Positions 53,701 to 63,556 of a stretch of 64,000 bases of DNA are shown one piece after another. Under the pieces are notes generated by a model. It was not told the DNA's origin. It saw only the letters and a program-made list of their open reading frames with translations, and ran no database searches. The position numbers and the translations under genes are program-made. The stretch spans positions 14,415-78,414 of the forward strand of contig NW_002060966.1 in the NCBI RefSeq assembly GCF_000150275.1. The letters run 5' to 3'. Source of the DNA: Trichoplax adhaerens. Taxonomy: Eukaryota > Placozoa > Uniplacotomia > Trichoplacea > Trichoplacidae. Each line of letters begins with the position of its first letter. Within the stretch, counting starts at the first letter, position 1.

Positions 53701-55348
53701 GTATATGATTCAATAAAGCCCTTACTTTTGTAAAATTTGGAATTTCGTGACTGATATATATCACACAAAGATTAATTAATTACAGAATGATCCCTTGTGA
53801 TTGCAATTCTAATTGATGGTAGATTGTTAACTATTCTACATATGATTCCGTGGATGGACACAAGGTAGCTACTTAGACTATCCAGATTTGAACTTTGTTT
53901 ATCTGATACACACAGTTTACTTTTTGGGGCTATCTAAAAGTAACTGCTGTCCAGTCAAGTTAAAAGTCACCTATTTTTACGTAAAGTTAATTGTTTGAAA
54001 GAGAAGATAAATCATCAATAGTATCACTTATGAATGGTGACGGATAGTATAGGGGCACGATAGATTTCTAGGGAAAATTATTGTGTTACTTCTTAACTTA
54101 AAAAAGCAATGGCCTTTAAGTTTCTGTAACGAGTTCAGAGATATTACTTCCAAAAAATCTCGGAAACAAAACGGTTTACTTTGTGTCACTAATGCTACAA
54201 ATTGATTTTTAATACGCTATAAGGTAGGTAAATAATTGCTAAAGAAATCAAATCTTCGCTAAACCTTAAGCGAACACGATAAGAATATAAAACTCTATAC
54301 TTACAAGACGATCAACTCCGAAAAGTCTACAAAGCTTCTCGTTTTAATTTTTCTAATACTGGTGTTGTTAATTATCCTATGGAATAGAATCAAAATTAGC
54401 AGTAAGTACTCTAGATTACAGTAGTGGCTGTTGTGATTTAATAGTAGACTATGCGTATCTGGTGTAGAATTTGAAAATTGTTAGTAAGATTTAAAATAAA
54501 ATGTATCTAAAATCTTTTAGTTGGGTATCAGCAATTTACTGTATTTAAATGCTGTTAAGTACTAATAGTTAGAGTACCTAGAATTCACATAATTTAGGGC
54601 CCAAACGTATAAATTGCATGACAAAATTCAATATGAAACATGAAGATATAACGTATAAGATACAGTCTAATTGAACGTAACCCGAAATAAGTGTGGATCA
54701 CAGCGGTTAGTGATATGTAATTATACATTCTACTACAACTCTCGGTGATATCCTAAACATATGCTAATATTATACGGAATATAGTATAGCTTCAAATATT
54801 ATATAATTGTTCTGTACTAAGATAGATAAGGTGTTATAGTGTTGAGCGTTCTATACATTAGCATCGTGCAATTACAATATGTATCAGTAGCTGCCGATAT
54901 AGTAACAGATAGCTTTAATTCCTTTTACTATTTATACTTGTTACAGCCGGATAATAATTCGATTCATATAAAAAATAGATAGCAAAGTGATCTTAAACTT
55001 TAGAAAGTAAGAGCCAGAAGAGTTTTCGATATGCGAGTAATACTTACAGTGATTTCAAATTTCCAACGAAAGTAAGCTTAATGCTGGGCAATTTAGTTAA
55101 GTCACTACGTGAGCAACTTATAGACCAACTGCTGCAGTTACAGAAACTTGGGCAACCATCACTGGTTTCTGTTAGAAATGGCAACATAATATCAGTTGAG
55201 AATATAAGTAGAAAATGTAAGCAGATTGCTGATATTTTATGAATAGTAATATACTTGTAATTCCATGATCACATCTTGCTAATAACCAAATAATTGACAT
55301 CAAATGGATATACAGGATCGGATACTTTAAATTCTGCTTGCTTTTCAT
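25606..55348 (-). CDS. Receptor gene B: giant LRR-containing GPCR (LGR, relaxin-receptor/GRL101-like), complete, 53 exons
   Basis: A plasma-membrane receptor: a long extracellular leucine-rich-repeat array expected to bind a ligand, followed by a rhodopsin-class seven-helix domain expected to couple to G proteins. I joined 53 exons from splice sites and phase; the sum is 4944 bp (1647 residues plus stop) with no internal stop. Order: signal peptide (about residues 1-25), LRRNT cap with Cys37, 41, 43 and 50, fifty LRR exons (about residues 72-1278), hinge with Cys1287, 1288 and 1297, and seven helices up to about 1600, then a short basic tail. The first intron is phase 1 and all others phase 2, as known for LRR exons of glycoprotein-hormone and relaxin receptors. 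No LDLa module is visible. Known vertebrate LGRs have roughly 10-17 LRRs, so the array is exceptionally long. It lies head-to-tail behind gene A. The ligand is unknown. Transcript evidence is needed to exclude skipped or alternative exons. Confidence 0.92.
26825..36982 (-). CDS. Gene B exons 30-52: leucine-rich repeats 28-50, irregular lengths
   Basis: Transcript order with lengths in bp: 36896-36982 (87), 36586-36648 (63), 36368-36439 (72), 36173-36256 (84), 35407-35478 (72), 35149-35214 (66), 34451-34522 (72), 34102-34170 (69), 33941-34009 (69), 33726-33797 (72), 33514-33585 (72), 33364-33432 (69), 31657-31722 (66), 31448-31519 (72), 31263-31346 (84), 31044-31109 (66), 30708-30788 (81), 29518-29586 (69), 29262-29339 (78), 28834-28905 (72), 28578-28658 (81), 28396-28467 (72), 26825-26896 (72). 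All are multiples of three and phase 2 at both ends. Irregular repeats of 21-29 residues break the regular 24-residue spacing of the first half, so this membrane-proximal half may bend or form a separate sub-domain. Gene A has the same length at every position except exon 47. Confidence 0.88.
27157..27754 (+). mobile_element. R3 solo LTR, copy 2
   Basis: Inverted relative of 24954-25538, in the gene B intron between exons 52 and 51. It shares the 5' hairpin (ACGGAGT-acag-ACTCCGT), a CATATAAAGC TATA box and the 3' end CACGACA. The target duplication is not clear and the first bases are altered, so it is probably older than copy 1. Confidence 0.75.
30215..30565 (-). mobile_element. R5 solo LTR
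   Basis: 351 bp, minus-strand TGTTACGGAGC to TTTGTGACA, with the perfect duplication ATCAT (30210-30214 and 30566-30570). GGGTATAAAGG is the likely TATA box. Gene B intron between exons 47 and 46; gene A has an R2/R6 pair in the equivalent intron. Confidence 0.83.
31881..33023 (+). mobile_element. R8 solo LTR interrupted by R1
   Basis: Starts TGTCACGGTACG and ends GGTTGTGACA, with the perfect duplication TTTAT (31876-31880 and 33024-33028). About 588 bp once R1 and its duplication are set aside. A TATTTAAGC box and AGAATAAAG are seen. Gene B intron between exons 42 and 41. Confidence 0.8.
32083..32632 (+). mobile_element. R1 solo LTR, copy 2, nested in R8
   Basis: 550 bp, closely similar to 21096-21657, with the perfect duplication ACATG (32078-32082 and 32633-32637). 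It interrupts the R8 LTR. Confidence 0.9.
37155..54376 (-). CDS. Gene B exons 3-29: leucine-rich repeats 1-27
   Basis: Each exon encodes one repeat of the form LxxNxIxxIxxxxFxxLxxLxxL and starts with the third base of a split codon. In transcript order: 54305-54376, 51858-51929, 51701-51772, 51036-51107, 50853-50924, 50498-50569, 50203-50274, 49953-50024, 49662-49733, 48599-48670, 48425-48496, 47930-48001, 46737-46808, 46152-46223, 45436-45507, 45158-45229, 44117-44188, 42788-42859, 42025-42093, 41842-41913, 41556-41627, 40818-40889, 40568-40639, 40178-40249, 40006-40077, 37378-37449, 37155-37226. All are 72 bp except 42025-42093 (69 bp). Most donors are GTAAGT, with GTATGT, GTACGT, GTGAGT and GTTCGT variants shared with gene A. 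The largest introns hold LTRs: exon 4 to 3 (R1), 15 to 14 (R7) and 28 to 27 (two R2 plus one R4). Confidence 0.9.
37669..38296 (+). mobile_element. R2 solo LTR, copy 2
   Basis: 628 bp from TGTGACAGTG, with target duplication ATAGT (37664-37668 and 38297-38301). It contains GAGTATATAA and ATAATAAAG. It lies in the gene B intron between exons 28 and 27; short ORFs here are chance reading frames in the LTR. Confidence 0.85.
38335..39015 (-). mobile_element. R4 solo LTR, copy 1
   Basis: 681 bp, minus-strand start TGTTACGGAGC, with target duplication CTGAT (38330-38334 and 39016-39020). The minus strand has an ACTATAAAAAGC promoter-like box. It sits between two R2 copies in the same gene B intron. 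Confidence 0.85.
39363..39992 (+). mobile_element. R2 solo LTR, copy 3, abutting gene B exon 27
   Basis: 630 bp, TGTTACAGTG to TTTTGTGACA, with target duplication GCTTG (39358-39362 and 39993-39997). The second duplication is followed directly by the eight bases that form the exon 27 donor (GTAAGTAG on the minus strand), then the exon at 40006. Confidence 0.88.
47259..47878 (+). mobile_element. R7 solo LTR, copy 1
   Basis: 620 bp, TGTCACGAAAG to GCTCGTGACA, with duplication AAACG/AAGCG at 47254-47258 and 47879-47883 (one mismatch). CCTATATAAACG and CAATAAATTAG are present. It ends about 50 bp from gene B exon 14. Confidence 0.8.
53201..53765 (+). mobile_element. R1 solo LTR, copy 3
   Basis: 565 bp with duplication GAAAG/CAAAG (53196-53200 and 53766-53770, one mismatch). 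It lies in the gene B intron between exons 4 and 3, the same intron that carries copy 1 in gene A, but at its own target site. Confidence 0.85.
55048..55168 (-). CDS. Gene B exon 2: LRR N-terminal cysteine cap (LRRNT)
   Basis: 121 bp, entered in phase 1 and left in phase 2. It encodes GCPSFCNCSSWSISC, that is C-x3-C-x-C-x6-C, followed by SRSDLTKLPSI. This is the standard LRRNT pattern that caps the hydrophobic end of an extracellular LRR solenoid. The acceptor is AACAG and the donor GTAAGT. The four cysteines are conserved in gene A. Confidence 0.88.
55255..55348 (-). CDS. Gene B exon 1: signal peptide
   Basis: ATG at 55348, then 31 codons plus one base (94 bp), ending before GTATAT. The product starts MKSKQNLKYPILYIHLMS and continues into IIWLLA, a basic start followed by a hydrophobic core typical of a secretion signal. 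I prefer this ATG over an in-frame one 27 bp upstream (55375) because gene A starts at the equivalent place, and its exon has exactly the same length and phase. The donor is less canonical than the neighbours. Confidence 0.75.
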
Positions 55349-56691
55349 TTCTGATAAGTAGCACCGGTATATCAAGAATTAATTTCTGTAATATAGTTTA
55401 AAGATATAAGATAGCAAGTATGATTATCTTATAAATTTCAAAATTATTACCGATAAAACTTTATCGTTATACTGTAGAAGCAAATTAAGTAAAATTTTTT
55501 TGTAATTCTTAAAATTAGTAACCAGTCTCTTGTTTTCTTGACAGAGTAACGTCTGTAATCTTAGTCTACCTTAACTCGTTTCGTTCTAATCTCTCTCGGC
55601 CTAGCTTTACGAGATGATTAATTTGCCTATATCGGTCAGTATTTCGGCTACTGGAATGGTTGAATAACAACTTTAACTTTGAATAATGATTTTGATAGAT
55701 AAATGTCTGCATATTTTTACTATGCAATAAAGTAGCTAAATCAAATTAATATTATTTAATTCTTACTGTTTCCTGCTGCTTTCGGCTCTTTCAAGAAAAA
55801 TTTTCAATCTATTACTGTAGGCGGTATTGAAGAAAATTTCTAACCTTAATCTTTAGGCATAAATATAATCACAAAATGAGTAACTCAGTTATAGTTATAC
55901 ATTCTAGGGCATATAGAAAAGTTATCCGCGCAAATTGCTAGTTGCTTTATTGATGCTTATTTTTCGGAAATAAAGATTTCTGTCGAAGTGTTATTTTAAT
56001 TGTGCCTTACATTCGAAAACCTATAGAAAGCGCTATTCACGTAAGTTATAAATTTTGTTTGACGTTGCTCATTTCTCTGCATTATATTAACAATAAAAAA
56101 TCTCTTGAAATAATGTAACTATAGTTTTTTATTCTGTAGTCTATCCCAAATAAACTACAGTGCCTACTATAGTTATCATGAATTATAGATATAATATGGA
56201 ATGTTGAACATTGCTCAATTAGCAAAATCTCAAATATCGAAAGTGTTTAGCAGCTGCCGGTACATTTTATTGTTCTCATGCATTATGGAATAAAATGTAA
56301 AGCCGCCATAATCTTGTCAATTCGTGTGATAAATTGAAACATGTAATGATTGTAATTTCTTATCAATAATCTATTAGAAACAATATTATTGAAACTGCTA
56401 TCGTAGTAGATATATAAATCTAAGCGTAAATATGATCTATAGAGTTAGTGAAGACCTTACAATAGGATTTACAAATAGATCTATTCGATTTTAGAAAATA
56501 GGTACCGGTATTTTCAGATCTGCTAATAAAGGTTAACGAATTAGGGCGCTATTTTAATCTGTACATGGTCGATAAAAGCATTCTAGTGGCGTTTTACGAT
56601 GAAGCTATACAATATACTAAGTTAAGAGAAAATAAATTTTGATTTTTTTAAGATCGTCAGAGGCGATGAACACAATTTCTCTTTATGGTAT
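55349..56691. other. Upstream flank of gene B, no gene found
   Basis: AT-rich, without LRR exons, long ORFs or recognisable repeats. It must contain the gene B promoter if exon 1 is correctly placed. No confident TATA or initiator can be singled out in sequence this AT-rich. Confidence 0.55.
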
Positions 56692-57309
56692 TGTTACGCA
56701 GCCATGCTCCGAAATATTAATTGCTATGTTAATTAAAACATCTCAATTAAATTATTGTTTGCTCCAGTATCTTATTAGAAATTAATGTTTATTAATAAGT
56801 ACTTGTTATTGCCAAGGTATCAGAAAGTTCAATATTGTTGACGTGTCGGAGCTAACACGCTTAGTCAGTAAACATTAATTAATAACACCTTAAGTGTAAG
56901 GTGCAATTACTTTGCAGAGCCTTGAGGCTCTAGTTGCTATACTAGGATATGTATACTGTACAGTGTAAATCGCTATGTCAAGAATATTCAAAAGTGTACC
57001 ATCGATGTTGGCCGAGACTATAAAAAGCCGAGTACTAGCTTAGCTGCTCAGTTTCAGTTAGTCACTTGCAGGATCTATTGACCATTATTGCTAAGAATAT
57101 TCTTACGTTTTTCTTTAGTACATTTTACGACTAAGTTTAGCGAAAATAGAGAGAAGTATTTAAACCTATTACTCATTAGTAGCTTCTTTGTGTAGCTAAG
57201 AGTTAGTTCAGCTACGATAGGACCCTAAGTTAGTTGGGAACACGAGTACTAGTGAAGATAGTGTTTAAGACCCGATTTCTTGTTACAAAAGAGATTTGGA
57301 TTTGTAACA
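56692..57309 (+). mobile_element. R4 solo LTR, copy 2
   Basis: 618 bp, TGTTACGCAGC to TTTGTAACA, with duplication GGTAT/AGTAT at 56687-56691 and 57310-57314 (one mismatch). ACTATAAAAAGC box. The 3' end forms a perfect hairpin. It lies about 1.3 kb upstream of gene B, pointing away from it. Confidence 0.82.
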
Positions 57310-57314
57310 AGTAT

Positions 57315-60300
57315 CAATAAATCGAGTTATATCATAGGAGAAAATGGAAGCTTCATGAATATTGAAAGATAATAGATTGAATTAACACTAGATTTTACCT
57401 GACGTGCAGTTGAGAAAGATGTTGTTCGCATTATTAGTAAATTAGTCAACATGTTTTGGGAGAATTAAGGATTGAGAAAATTGTAAACACATAAAAAATA
57501 ATATGAGGCTAAAATTAAATTCTTCAGATTGCTTGTAAATTTTTGCTCCTCTAAAGGTTCGGGAACAAACTTTTTCAGGTAATTATACTTAATAAAATGT
57601 ATAACTCACAACGTTGTGTTGGTAAAATTTCTTAAAGATGTGTCTCTCATTGCACTTTTATAGACCAGAAATTGTACTGGTTAAAACTAAATTTATAATA
57701 TATTCTCCAATTTCAAGATAGCTTTGCCAAATGTTTTTAGCCGCCGACCTCATTCAAGAGATTACTGCACTTTATGAAAAAACTATAAAAGAAACAAAAA
57801 TTAGAACAATTTTATCATATTTTTTAGTCTATAGGAGGTAAATACAGTTAGTTGATCATGCTATTATTTACATCGCTTTAAATTACATTTAAAAGTAAGA
57901 CAATAACTTGGATTTAGAAAGTTCATGTATGGAGAAAATTTTTATCTAATTTTCTTAGATAACATCACTTAGAAGGCACTGATAATAAAAATACGCTAGA
58001 ATAGCCTATGCAGTCGCTTACTATTTATTACGAAATGATAGTACCGGTAGGTGATGGTTATTTGAAAAATCAAACATAAACTATCAGTATTATTTTAATG
58101 GATGGTTTTCAGCCGTTATTCTGAACTGAACAGTAGCTCGATATTGCTAATAATTAAGGCACTGTCGTATTAATATTCAATCTAGAAAGGGATCTGCTAC
58201 TGCCATTTCCTCATGATAAACAGATCGCTAGTATACCGAATGGTAGTTATCATTTGCAATATAGTTCAGCCTATCTGAAGCGCTTCCAGGTGTAGACTTC
58301 TTTCTTACTGTCATTTTAAAATCACGGTAAATAACGATATTACGAAAACAGATAGATTGTAATAGAATAATTGCTGTATCAATAAAATAAAAATAGTGAT
58401 CCATCAAAGAAAGAAAAATTCGGCATACTGTGTTGTAGTAAGTAATGTAATAAAACAGGACAGGCTTTATCGGAGACAATCATGATTGTTACAAAGTTTA
58501 AAATAGACCGAATTTTTTCTAGCATGTTGAGGGTTTCATTTATAATATGCGAAATTTATGATATAGAAAAGGTAAATGAAAGAGCTTATTAGTAAAACGA
58601 AGATTGTAGGCGAAATTAGTTTTTAAAGCTGAAATTTTAAGTCATAGTACTGTGTTTAATTACTTGTAGTGTGCCTTATATTGATTTGTAAGTTTATCTT
58701 TACCTAAAACATTCAGTCATGGAGCATTTATTATTTACCAGTAACATGACAACTACAGTGATAATGAAGACTGCGGTATACATTGCTGGAATAAGTTAAT
58801 TTTGCTTACTTTGATCTGCAAAACAGCGATTGTTACATACGTATTATCAAACGGTCGATCCCATACTATTCACATTGAGAAATGAAAATTCATACGTACG
58901 TGTTGGTCAATATAGCCATAAATGAGCAAAATACTGTGGGTTGATTTCTGCCTTTATTAAAACTGCAGTAGAAAAAACTTTTCGCAACTTACGATTAGCC
59001 TTTCAACATCGATCTTGCTGGCTTTACTACTTGTCTTATTCTATCTCAAAATATACCGCTTTTGTAAGCTTGACTAAGCTGCTAGCGGCAGTAAACTAAT
59101 TGATCTAGCTGCGAATAAGTCTGTTTACATCGCCAGCATAGGTAAACGGAGGATAATGGAAAGCCAAGAAGCCTAACATCCATACATAAGAACCTGAATA
59201 AGGCGGTCGATTTTAAATTATCTATTTTGATAAAGTAAACTAATTATTATTGTAGTCAGCAAGCACAAGGTTTTGTTATTGCAAGTATTTTCCATTCCAA
59301 ATCTAAATCTTTAAGCTGAGTTCTACTTCTACCTCATTTATCTCGTACAAAATATATTTGATTATTTCCATAACAGTTTTATTATAAAGTAAATTCTGAT
59401 ATGTGCTGTCCTAATTTGAGTAACATCAATGATTGCGATCATTTTTTAAGTGCAAATATTTGCAAACGAATATCATATTTCATTGTTTTTAGTTGGATAC
59501 ATTCATTTTGGAAGGTAACTTATCAGGAATTAACGTCCGCTAGATTTTTTTCAAGGCAATTATAATATCTGTAAACTGCTTCTCAGTAATATCAATGAGA
59601 AATCTGTCCAAGCATAGTCTTTCAAATTTTTTTAAATTTCAGTTGAGACTTTACTGAATAATGCATAACAGGTAGAATTCATATCATTCCAAAAATTAAT
59701 AGAGATTGATTTCATTTTAAATTTTAGTGAAAAGGAAGTAGACATGATAGTTTCATATTAAGCTTGGGTAGCAATAATGGTATGATAGTTATAATAAATA
59801 ATTGCATAATTATCAGTATCAAAGTATGATATCAGTTTATTGTACTATATTATTGATTACTACCCTAAAAAATAAAATTTTGTAGAGTTTAATTGTTAAA
59901 GATGAAGATGAAGGAGTAAAACATGGCGAACAATTGTCGTTAGGATAGTTGAATATTTCTTAATTTGCTTAGGCAATTTTTAAATTGTCAAGGCGTCGTG
60001 CAAATTATGGAATAATGTATAAGAATGAGAATAATGACATTTCAATTCTATATTACTCTCTAACAATTTTTTAAGACTTGCTCAGTCGCTAGATTTGAAG
60101 CTATTGTGCTATTTATAAATTGAAATATGTAATTTAAAGACCAAGCTACTGTAATCTAAACAAACTTTGATTGTACTTTCGTTGCTCTCTGATCAATTTA
60201 AGGGAATTATGACGAAAAGTAAAATTTGGGGAAACAATTGAACAACAATTTGTTCAAAAATGTGAGAAAAATAGCTCAAATAACCCTTCAAATACTCAAT

Positions 60301-60395
60301 TCTAAGTATCATAAGTTAAGAAATAAGAAAAAGACGATAGAACTAAACGATCAACCATCAAATAACCGTACATAAAGAAAAAAATTTTCACTTAC
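57315..60395. other. Non-genic stretch between R4 LTR copies, no gene supported
   Basis: Only chance ORFs such as 58228-58479. No exon chain with matching phases could be built. A short open stretch near 59550-59630 (minus) ends in a stop but has no good acceptor. Confidence 0.5.
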
Positions 60396-60531
60396 AGCTA
60401 TTTAGCCTCGAACGCCTATAAAATTCAACAAGTTCTTCAAAAAAATCTTCTCGACTATTTACTCTAAATTTTCTGATTGCACTATCATTCTTAATCTTCG
60501 CAGAACCCTTAATGGTAATTAAAACTAACAT
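60396..60531 (-). CDS. Candidate first exon of an unidentified gene, possibly PB1-like
   Basis: An ATG at 60531 opens 45 codons without a stop and ends at a consensus donor (GTAAGTG) in phase 1. The peptide has a beta-hairpin-like start (MLVLITIKGSAKIKN), then IRKFRV and an acidic, helix-like stretch with DFFEELVEF. That order resembles the first half of PB1 interaction domains, but I cannot find a convincing second exon downstream. It may be chance: an open 136-bp stretch ending in a donor-like site is not rare. It lies about 5 kb upstream of gene B on the same strand. Confidence 0.25.
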
Positions 60532-60719
60532 TTACCAAACAATCATTCTTAGAATTAACTTAATGGTATAATCTTGCTGCAAATATAGTCTGGGCTGTTG
60601 CACCTGCAGTCTAAATTTTTTGTAATTGCTACTTATTTACAGTTATATGTAGTTATAGCATAGTATAGCTAAAAGGGTAACAGCGATCTTAAACTGTTAA
60701 TAAGAGATGAGTATTTGCT

Positions 60720-61302
60720 TGTTAAAAATCTTCTTCTTTGTAACAAGAAACCCGGTCTTAAACACTATCTTCACTAGTACTTGTGTTCCCAACTAACTTA
60801 GGGACGTATCGTAGTTGAACTAACTCTCAGCTACACAAAAAGTTACTATTGAGTAATAGGTTTAAATACTTTACTTTATTTTCGTTAACCTTAGTCGTAA
60901 AATGTACTAAAGAAAACGTAAGAATATTCTTAGCAATAATAGTCAAAAGATCCTGTAAATGACTAACTAGAACTGAGAAGCTAAGCTAGTGCTCCGCTTT
61001 TTATAGTCTCGCCGATGGTACACTTGTGAATATTCTTGAAATAGCGGCTTACACTGTACAGTATACATATCCTAGTATAGCAACTAGAGCTTCAAGGCTC
61101 TGCAAAGTAATTGATCTTACAGTTAAGGTGTTATTAATTAACGTTTACAGACTAAACGTGTTAGCTCCGACATGTCAAGAATATTGAACAAGTACTTATG
61201 AATAAACATTAATATCTAATAAGCTACTGGAGCAAACAATAATTTAAATGAGATATTTTAATTAACTTAGCAATTAATATTTCGGAGCATGGTTCCGTAA
61301 CA
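60720..61302 (-). mobile_element. R4 solo LTR, copy 3
   Basis: 583 bp with the perfect duplication TTGCT (60715-60719 and 61303-61307). Minus-strand start TGTTACGGAACC. It shares long blocks with 56692-57309 and 38335-39015. Confidence 0.85.
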
Positions 61303-61669
61303 TTGCTATAACTGCAAGTAAATATTACCAATGCGATTAAAATTATCTAGAAATATAGCTGGATTATGGTAAAGTTATGTACGGAATTGTATAGCACAAG
61401 CTTTATAATAAATGTAACTTTCCGTACTAGCTAAGTTGCATTTAAAGATTTATTACAAATAGATTGATTGCAAAATAGATACATATTTGGATAGCTTTAT
61501 AATACCCTATGACATTGTGAATTACATAACCCTTATATTCCACGTAATTCTAATTTTTTCAATTCATAAAATTTTTAAGACATGTAAAATAACTTGGTCC
61601 TTTACGTATATTTTAAGATTATAAACAAGAGATATAACTATAACAATCCTTAGTAAACTTAGGTTGATA

Positions 61670-62920
61670 ATGATCACGTATAAAAATATGGGCGATATCA
61701 AGTGAGATTAACTATCGTATGCTACAAAACAGCTTTGTCACAAGATAACGTAATGCACGATCAGTCAGTCAATTCCCTGAACCACGTATCAGGAAGCAGT
61801 ATCGACTCTTTCAGGAACACTTTTCCTACACTAGTAGACTACAAAAAGACTTGGATGCCTCGTATCTTACGTTAAACACTAATCATAAGAACTAACTTTA
61901 TTATACGATTTATTGCATTTATATACTCTTTTACAATAGCAAAGACGTCCTTGTTAGTAATATTAACATTGAAACCTGATAATGAATCAAAAGTTAATTT
62001 TATCTACAGCTACCTAATGAAGACAACAATATTTACAAATATAGACATCGAATGACTAATACAAAATTTCAGATACAATGTGTCCTATCACGGAACATTT
62101 CTACGATAATCTACAATCTACCATAAGTAAATTACAATCACAGTGATTTGAATTGTAAGAAGATTATTCTCGATTCTCTAATTAAACTACTAATTTCAGT
62201 AGGCTGTATATATCACTATAAAAGTTAGTGCTATATTTTAAATATCACATATCTAAATTAGAAACTCTTTATATAAGGGTAAATCAACAATATCATCCTA
62301 ACATAGATGTTTCTACTGTAATCTCGATATTACAGTGTGTAACTCCGTAGCATCATAAAAATATACTATTATTTGGAATACTAGACAATTGTATTCCAAG
62401 GCACATAGGGTTTAACACAGCGAGACCTTTAAAACTTACTAGAAAATTAATATCTAATTTATTGTTGGCCAACACGCCGTTAATATAGGTTTCGGTAAGT
62501 ATAACCGGTTTAACTACCCAAGTCACCTCGCTTATTAGAAATTAACCAAATTAATATCCTAAAGAGATTCTATCTGTTCAGATTAGATACAGTCTAGTCC
62601 TATTAAATTTACTGTAAGGGTATTAAGATAATCATTGCTTGTTAATAGTTCAATAGATACGTATAAAGCTATCCTACTAAGGCATTTCCTCTAAACTTAG
62701 GAATTGTACTTTGGACCTTAACAACTTTGGAGGTGATAGATACGATCAGTTAAGCAGGTTGTCAATTGCTATTTTAGTCTATCTAATCTTAAATTAAGGA
62801 TATCAACTGTTAATTACTAAAATTACAATTAAGGAGAGCGTAACACGTTACTGAGATATAAACATATATAGAACGTAACATAGAAATAAAGTATACGTTA
62901 CGGAGATTATATCCGTGGCA
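61670..62920 (-). mobile_element. R7 LTR, copy 2, split by R2
   Basis: Reverse copy of 47259-47878, clear from about 62376 to 62920, where the minus-strand start TGCCACGGATAT lies. The part left of the R2 insertion (about 61670-61719) matches only weakly, so that end is approximate. No duplication found. Confidence 0.65.
61720..62352 (-). mobile_element. R2 solo LTR, copy 4, inserted into R7
   Basis: 633 bp in reverse orientation, with the near-perfect duplication TCGTA/TCATA at 61715-61719 and 62353-62357. R7-like sequence resumes at its right side, so R2 inserted into an older R7 copy. Confidence 0.75.
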
Positions 62921-63556
62921 CTCTTATGTAACTGAATCTGAAGACTAATTCGAAATATCGCAAATACTAAAATCTTAGTTATGTTATACTATCTTATCCG
63001 TTAGAACAAGCCATGGTCAAATGCAAAGATCCAATAATTATTCGATATAAAAAGCCATTTCGTTTTATCGTGCATGAGTTTCAAATAGTAATAGACAGAT
63101 TTTAGAACTCTTAAAAATGTTTGAGAATTCTTATGTAAATAAGCCGCAGCCAAAACAATAATATTCATTGATAGACTATGATTAGTGTTCGTGCCAACAT
63201 ATGGTTTGAACCTAGATGAGATTAATTTACGATAATGTCGCTGACAACAAAGCTGTTTATTTTATTATCAAAGACGCTTATCAAACAGTACGATTTTTGT
63301 CTCATATGAAATTGACTTTGAAGACTACCACAATTATGGAATATAGTTCAATACAAATCAAAGTTATTTTATTTTGGCATCCTTTTACAACACATTACAG
63401 TGCTTATTAACGTATCTAAAACTGTTTTATCTAATTGAAATTCTTCATTTTGCATTTAATATTCATATTAAAAATAGAAATTCCTATAATGGTTTATAAT
63501 TACAAGATTTATCGGTCAAGAAAGAATCAACTGGAACAAGAATCTAAAGTGATATT

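Noticed and set aside
1-55348. Genes A and B as two haplotypes wrongly placed side by side
   Set aside because: Introns do not align, LTR insertions differ, and exons differ by roughly a quarter of residues in the helical domain, too much for alleles.
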